DNA of 45,422 nucleotides from positions 1-45,422 of the IMG/VR virus record IMGVR_UViG_3300042483_000182. One strand, given 5' to 3'. The notes beneath the pieces were generated by a model. It made no database searches, was not told the DNA's origin, and saw only the letters and a list, made by a program, of their open reading frames with translations. This document shows, piece by piece, positions 41,440-45,422 of the stretch. Position 1 is the stretch's first letter. Each line of letters starts with the position of its first letter. A program made the position numbers and the translations under genes. This DNA is from a virus.

Positions 41440-44400
41440 TATTCGTTCTCTAATCTAGCAATACGAGCGGCTAAGTCCCTAACTACGGCCTGTAGTGCAA
41501 CTACATAGGTGCTGTAGTGGATACCCTGAATGTCTCCGTCTGGACCATAGTCCACAAAGTGGGTAAGCCCGGCATCATGTAGGTCTTCAGCAATCATACC
41601 TAGCTCAATAGGGGCGTCATTTCCAAACTGCTCGACGGCTTTGATATATCTAAACTGTTTAGGTTCTACTGACAAAACAGAGTTTATGTCAATGTTTGCC
41701 GAAACAATGTCCTGCTTCTTGGTGCGGCTTGAAGATGCGTAACCCATGACTCCAGCGGACGAGATCCACATGGCTCGACGGGTGGTTGTGATGTCGTTGG
41801 CATAGGTGTCGTTTGAGTCAAGTAGACCACCAAATACAACAGTCCCGCTGCCAGCACCATTTAAGTTTAGGTTTGCTCCAACCCCGTTATTGAGGGCCTC
41901 AATTTCATTGTTATCAATTCTAAGGTTGAGGCCGTTGCTTTCTCCAATTTGGAAGTTGTGTTCAGTAGAAGAAGCACTCAGGTCTACAGCAGGAGTCAGT
42001 CGAATCTTATTTGCAGTAATGTTATCTGCAGTTACAGCACCATTTAAGTCAATCATAAGACCATTCAGGGCAATACGAGGTGATTTATCGTCTTCGTCAA
42101 TGTAGGCAATGATTGATGACTTTTGAGTATTTACAACAATCTCAGACGAATCTAAACGTTCAAATAGGGCAGACATCTCTACACCAGAAGCACCGTAAGA
42201 CGAGACTACGTCAATGTAGCTTCTTGTCCTTGTGTAGACCCCATTTGCATATAGCGTAGTTGGATCAGGAAATTGAAGAACAGCAGAACTAATGTTTAGA
42301 TAGTGCAGGTCTGGATCTGTAAACGCAGAAGTGTCAGGTGCATAGGCGACGGTTCCCAGACCCATATACGTGTTTATATTAGCTGGAGCTCTGTAGGAAT
42401 AAGCATAGGTTTTAGACGAGAACCCAATGTAGTCCAAACCATTTAAATTAAATGTGTTTGAATCAAGATTTAGATCAATCCAGTATGTTCCAAGTACGCT
42501 AGCAGACACGCTGGACGGAGCACTAGCTGATGTCTTCCAGTCATAGTTTGAAAGTGCCCCTATAGTGTCTCCATAAAATGGAGTACTAACAGTGCTAAAA
42601 CTAAAACTGTCATACACAAGGTAGAGGTTGTTTCCGGAGTAGGACGTAGCTTTAGTAGCAGAGACTGCTATACCAGTACCAACACTAGAAAACGTAAGTT
42701 TGTAGGCCCAGTTAGGGATTTTAATTTTGATTGTATTTTCCGCGGCCAGACCAGCAGGATCATTGGCTTTATACTCGGTATAGAGTTTGCTGCTGTCGAT
42801 TACTACAGGATAAGGATTCGACATCGGGGTAATTGTCTGGTTTGCCTCGCCAAAAGAGGTATCCAGCAATCTATTCATTAGAGAAGACGGATTATTAGTG
42901 TAGTAGTAATTACCGCCTGCGGCCCATATCGCAGTAGTTTTAGTGTCTACAACGTTGGCTAGAGGGACATCAACAGCACCAAAAGTTATGTATATGTCCT
43001 CCAGGTTAAGTGCTCCCGCTATAACCTTAGACACAAAGTAGGCCCTATCTTCGCCGTCACCGTCTTTTAGAGCAGATAGCGTCAAAGTCTCTGTAGTATT
43101 GATGCCACCAGCTTGAGACACAGTTAGGCTAAACCCTGGAGACGTGTTATCAACAGCAGTAACAACATAAATTCTAGATAGCTCTGAAGGCGTATAAGAC
43201 CCTGTAGCTATTAAATCCTCTCCGCTACTAGGGCTAGTTCCTACAAAACTCAGATATACATAGTCACCAATAGCAATTCCATCGTTGCTCGGTGCTTGAT
43301 CTACGGTTACAGTGATCGAACCTGAAGTGGCATTCGCTGTCACAGCGGTTGCAGTTATTGGATTCATATCCGCGGCTATAAACGCGTCAAATCCAAAGTA
43401 AATAGGAAGCAGCGAGGATGTGTACTTTTTATTTAAAATCTCGCTGTAGTCAATGGTTCCAATTAGATAGTCATCCCCGGCAGTGGTGGTCCACTCATGG
43501 TGGATACCGTACGTACTTTGCATAGCATATGCAGCTGTAAAAGACCCTCGACTGAGCAATACGTCAGGATCTACCGCCGCGGTGCGAACAACGTTTCCAT
43601 TACATGCAGCACTGGTCAGGGTTCTACTGGTTCCAGAGGTGTAAGTAATTGTAGAAGTAGCCACCCCAGTCAGCACTACTTCATTGTCATTATTTAGGGC
43701 AGTGTATCCAACTGTCGTAACATCATTAACATCAACTTGATCACCAATAACAAACCCATGGCCAGAACCAACCGTAAGAGTTACGGTAGTCCCGCTCTGT
43801 ACGGCATTAGTTATAGCTTTTGTTTGGGCATAACTTGTGAGATTCGCAAGATCCCAGGAAGTCGTGCTACCTACACGCACAGAAGATGAGTTTATATACT
43901 CAAAGCTTGGGTTGTACATAAAGTTGACTTCTGGTGACGACACATAAGAGACGCCTCTATTAGAAAAGTATCCGTAGTCGAACTCGGCTTTGCCGTAGTC
44001 ACGAAGGTAGAGGCCGGCAACGTCATCATAGTAAATTTTGATGGTTCCAGCAGTTTCAGTTGTTGCAACATCTGCTGCACCGCTAGCATTGTAAGAACCT
44101 ACACTATAGCTAATAGTCTCATAGGTTGTCTCTGAAATAGTAACTAGCGATGTTTGAGAAGACTCCAGAGCGGTGTATGTAGCATCATCAAAACTAACAA
44201 TAAGGGGGTCGCCAACACTGTACGTATGGCCAGAGATTGTTAGAGTGACCTTGTTAGACTCAAGTTTTACAGCAGTGAAATTGGTTTCGATGTCTTCATA
44301 AGACTTAAACAGGGAGACGTAGGTGCCGCTGACAGCGTCGACATCGGTAGGTCCGTGATCAAAACTTTCTAGGAAGGTGCCATGCAGAGTAGTAGTGCCA

Positions 44401-44723
44401 AACGTGCGATCAACCAACGGGTTGGAGATATTCCAGTAGCCAATAGTTCCCGACAGTGCATTGATGTCACCGCGAACGTAGACGTTACCAAACTCGGCGT
44501 TTCCAGATCCGTCGATACGCCAGCCATCCGCCCCCGGCGCGTAGTTGTCGCTTTGAATTGCCTTGTCTAGGATCTGAACTTCTTCAGACAGAGTGCTGGC
44601 GTCGATAGCCTCAGCCGAGATAGACGTACTAAAGTTTCTTAGGCGTGCTTCGCCAAGCTCCTGGGAGATCGATCCTAGGTAACCAGATAGGCTTTTAGTT
44701 CTAGCAATACGTCTACTTGCCAA
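41439..44723 (-). CDS. Tail spike/fibre protein with C-terminal S74 peptidase chaperone
   Basis: A 1094-residue protein. The N-terminus is basic (ASRRIARTKSLSGYLGSI) and probably joins the tail. The central part is long and beta-rich with repeated Ser/Thr/Gly strands (fibre body). The last 100 residues hold the peptidase S74 intramolecular chaperone: SSRTKKQDI near 998 (Ser/Lys dyad), then LGMIAEDLHDAGLTHFVDYG and YSTYVVALQAVVRDLAARIA. S74 proteins trimerise fibres and then cleave themselves off. TTG start with GGTGG upstream overlaps the preceding gene by 11 bp. Confidence 0.9.
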   Translation of the reverse strand: MASRRIARTKSLSGYLGSISQELGEARLRNFSTSISAEAIDASTLSEEVQILDKAIQSDNYAPGADGWRIDGSGNAEFGNVYVRGDINALSGTIGYWNISNPLVDRTFGTTTLHGTFLESFDHGPTDVDAVSGTYVSLFKSYEDIETNFTAVKLESNKVTLTISGHTYSVGDPLIVSFDDATYTALESSQTSLVTISETTYETISYSVGSYNASGAADVATTETAGTIKIYYDDVAGLYLRDYGKAEFDYGYFSNRGVSYVSSPEVNFMYNPSFEYINSSSVRVGSTTSWDLANLTSYAQTKAITNAVQSGTTVTLTVGSGHGFVIGDQVDVNDVTTVGYTALNNDNEVVLTGVATSTITYTSGTSRTLTSAACNGNVVRTAAVDPDVLLSRGSFTAAYAMQSTYGIHHEWTTTAGDDYLIGTIDYSEILNKKYTSSLLPIYFGFDAFIAADMNPITATAVTANATSGSITVTVDQAPSNDGIAIGDYVYLSFVGTSPSSGEDLIATGSYTPSELSRIYVVTAVDNTSPGFSLTVSQAGGINTTETLTLSALKDGDGEDRAYFVSKVIAGALNLEDIYITFGAVDVPLANVVDTKTTAIWAAGGNYYYTNNPSSLMNRLLDTSFGEANQTITPMSNPYPVVIDSSKLYTEYKANDPAGLAAENTIKIKIPNWAYKLTFSSVGTGIAVSATKATSYSGNNLYLVYDSFSFSTVSTPFYGDTIGALSNYDWKTSASAPSSVSASVLGTYWIDLNLDSNTFNLNGLDYIGFSSKTYAYSYRAPANINTYMGLGTVAYAPDTSAFTDPDLHYLNISSAVLQFPDPTTLYANGVYTRTRSYIDVVSSYGASGVEMSALFERLDSSEIVVNTQKSSIIAYIDEDDKSPRIALNGLMIDLNGAVTADNITANKIRLTPAVDLSASSTEHNFQIGESNGLNLRIDNNEIEALNNGVGANLNLNGAGSGTVVFGGLLDSNDTYANDITTTRRAMWISSAGVMGYASSSRTKKQDIVSANIDINSVLSVEPKQFRYIKAVEQFGNDAPIELGMIAEDLHDAGLTHFVDYGPDGDIQGIHYSTYVVALQAVVRDLAARIARLENE

Positions 44724-45422
44724 CCTTGTCCACCTGCCATTCAGCTATTAGGGTTAGATCAATCATTTCCGGGAACGCAGGGCTGTTTGGCACAGCCACG
44801 CGAATACCATCAATCTTTCTAACGATTACATCTTTTCTAGGCTCCAAAGTGCTGTACATACGCTGCTGGACAAAGTTGTCACGAATGACAACTGAACACC
44901 AATCGCCCGGATTAAACGTACCGATTTCTGGATTTAAAGAACCATTTACACTAATTATAATGTCACCTGAAGGAGGCTTAGTTTCGTTCAAGAATCTTTC
45001 AGAAGTAAGTTGTAAATCCTTTTCAGCATCATAGTTACCCCAATCATCAGTATTGACGGCATTGATGCCTTTAACTGGCCACTCTACTTTTTCAACTTTA
45101 TCAATCAAAGGCCAACCATCATTCAATAGATCAGTAGATGCCGACGCAGAGTATCGAGCACTTGCTGAGCCACCGACATCATCATTATTTCCAACAACAA
45201 ACACCCGAGTCGCAGAGTTAGTTGTGTTCTCAGAGAAGCTGACGTTTTGAATGTTACCGGGGTACTCAAACACAATCCGGTCTGCCCCAAACGCCGAAGG
45301 CGGGGCATAGGTGCCAGGAGATAGTTGTTTATCAGGAAGCGTATCTAGGTAGTCCTGCAGAATTTCTGGGATGCGAGGAATCAAAACAAAAGTGCGTTTA
45401 AACTTCTTTTTGTCTCCATACC
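44713..45422 (-). CDS. Minor tail protein, 5' end cut by the window edge
   Basis: The frame stays open to the right edge, reading YGDKKKFKRTFVLIPRIPEI before the apparent TTG at 45384, so the real start lies outside. The visible 236 residues include beta-rich segments and a conserved-looking core (FNPGDWCSVVIRDNFVQQRM; IVRKIDGIRVAVPN) typical of siphovirus baseplate/minor tail proteins. It precedes the S74 fibre gene, consistent with tail-tip assembly. Confidence 0.8.
   Translation of the reverse strand, partial: YGDKKKFKRTFVLIPRIPEILQDYLDTLPDKQLSPGTYAPPSAFGADRIVFEYPGNIQNVSFSENTTNSATRVFVVGNNDDVGGSASARYSASASTDLLNDGWPLIDKVEKVEWPVKGINAVNTDDWGNYDAEKDLQLTSERFLNETKPPSGDIIISVNGSLNPEIGTFNPGDWCSVVIRDNFVQQRMYSTLEPRKDVIVRKIDGIRVAVPNSPAFPEMIDLTLIAEWQVDKVGK

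Overview
The window looks like part of a large tailed actinobacteriophage genome, by eye about 45-50% G+C. Phage origin is shown by two tail proteins at the right end, a collagen-like fibre gene, a full replication module and many short tightly packed genes. An actinobacterial host is suggested by three WhiB-type iron-sulfur regulators, a DUF3039 protein, a class Ib ribonucleotide reductase operon, a tmRNA with a tag ending in ALAA, and several apparently leaderless genes. The host genus cannot be read from the sequence.

Layout. Positions 1-4.6 kb hold a leftward array of small genes: several zinc-binding peptides, a mannose-phosphate-isomerase-type cupin, a cytidylyltransferase-fold enzyme, a tRNA-Thr and a WhiB protein fused to a WhiA-like helix-turn-helix. 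Two dispersed DNA repeats run through this array. One is a translation-initiation repeat at the gene junctions. The other is a roughly 16-base asymmetric motif built on GACGTCGAC. From 4.8 to 10.3 kb, still mostly leftward, come a GIY-YIG endonuclease, GroES, an MT-A70 methyltransferase, a lipoprotein, tmRNA, an HNH endonuclease, a phosphomannomutase-like HAD enzyme, a small membrane protein, a second WhiB and an FmdB-type zinc ribbon; one small regulator points right. From 10.4 to 14.1 kb is nrdH-nrdI-nrdE-nrdF plus a possible 15-residue cysteine-rich peptide. From 14.4 to 22.8 kb, a fibre-associated protein and an 1810-residue collagen-like fibre lie between two paralogous GH130-like five-bladed-propeller genes. 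From 22.9 to 25.1 kb are a dNMP kinase, a small serine recombinase and a glycosyltransferase.

From 25.2 to 27.8 kb (leftward) is a primase-polymerase/SF3 helicase. Across a divergent control region, rightward genes include a membrane/coiled-coil protein, a helix-turn-helix protein, a metallophosphoesterase, a glycosyltransferase-like protein and a TagD-like cytidylyltransferase. A third WhiB points left. The rightward replication/recombination operon (33.1-39.7 kb) carries DNA polymerase I, a RuvC-like resolvase, an SNF2 helicase, a Cas4/RecB-like nuclease, a Sak4-like RecA ATPase and an SSB-like protein. A glycosyltransferase-like gene and two small genes follow. The window ends with leftward tail genes, including a protein with a C-terminal S74 autoprotease/chaperone.

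How the parts may work together: the nrd operon, dNMP kinase and replication module supply and copy DNA. tmRNA, tRNA-Thr and GroES support translation and folding late in infection. The sugar-phosphate, nucleotidyltransferase, glycosyltransferase and GH130-like genes suggest a glycan pathway, possibly decorating the virion fibre. The three WhiB proteins and the repeated DNA sites suggest phage-specific control of the leftward early genes.
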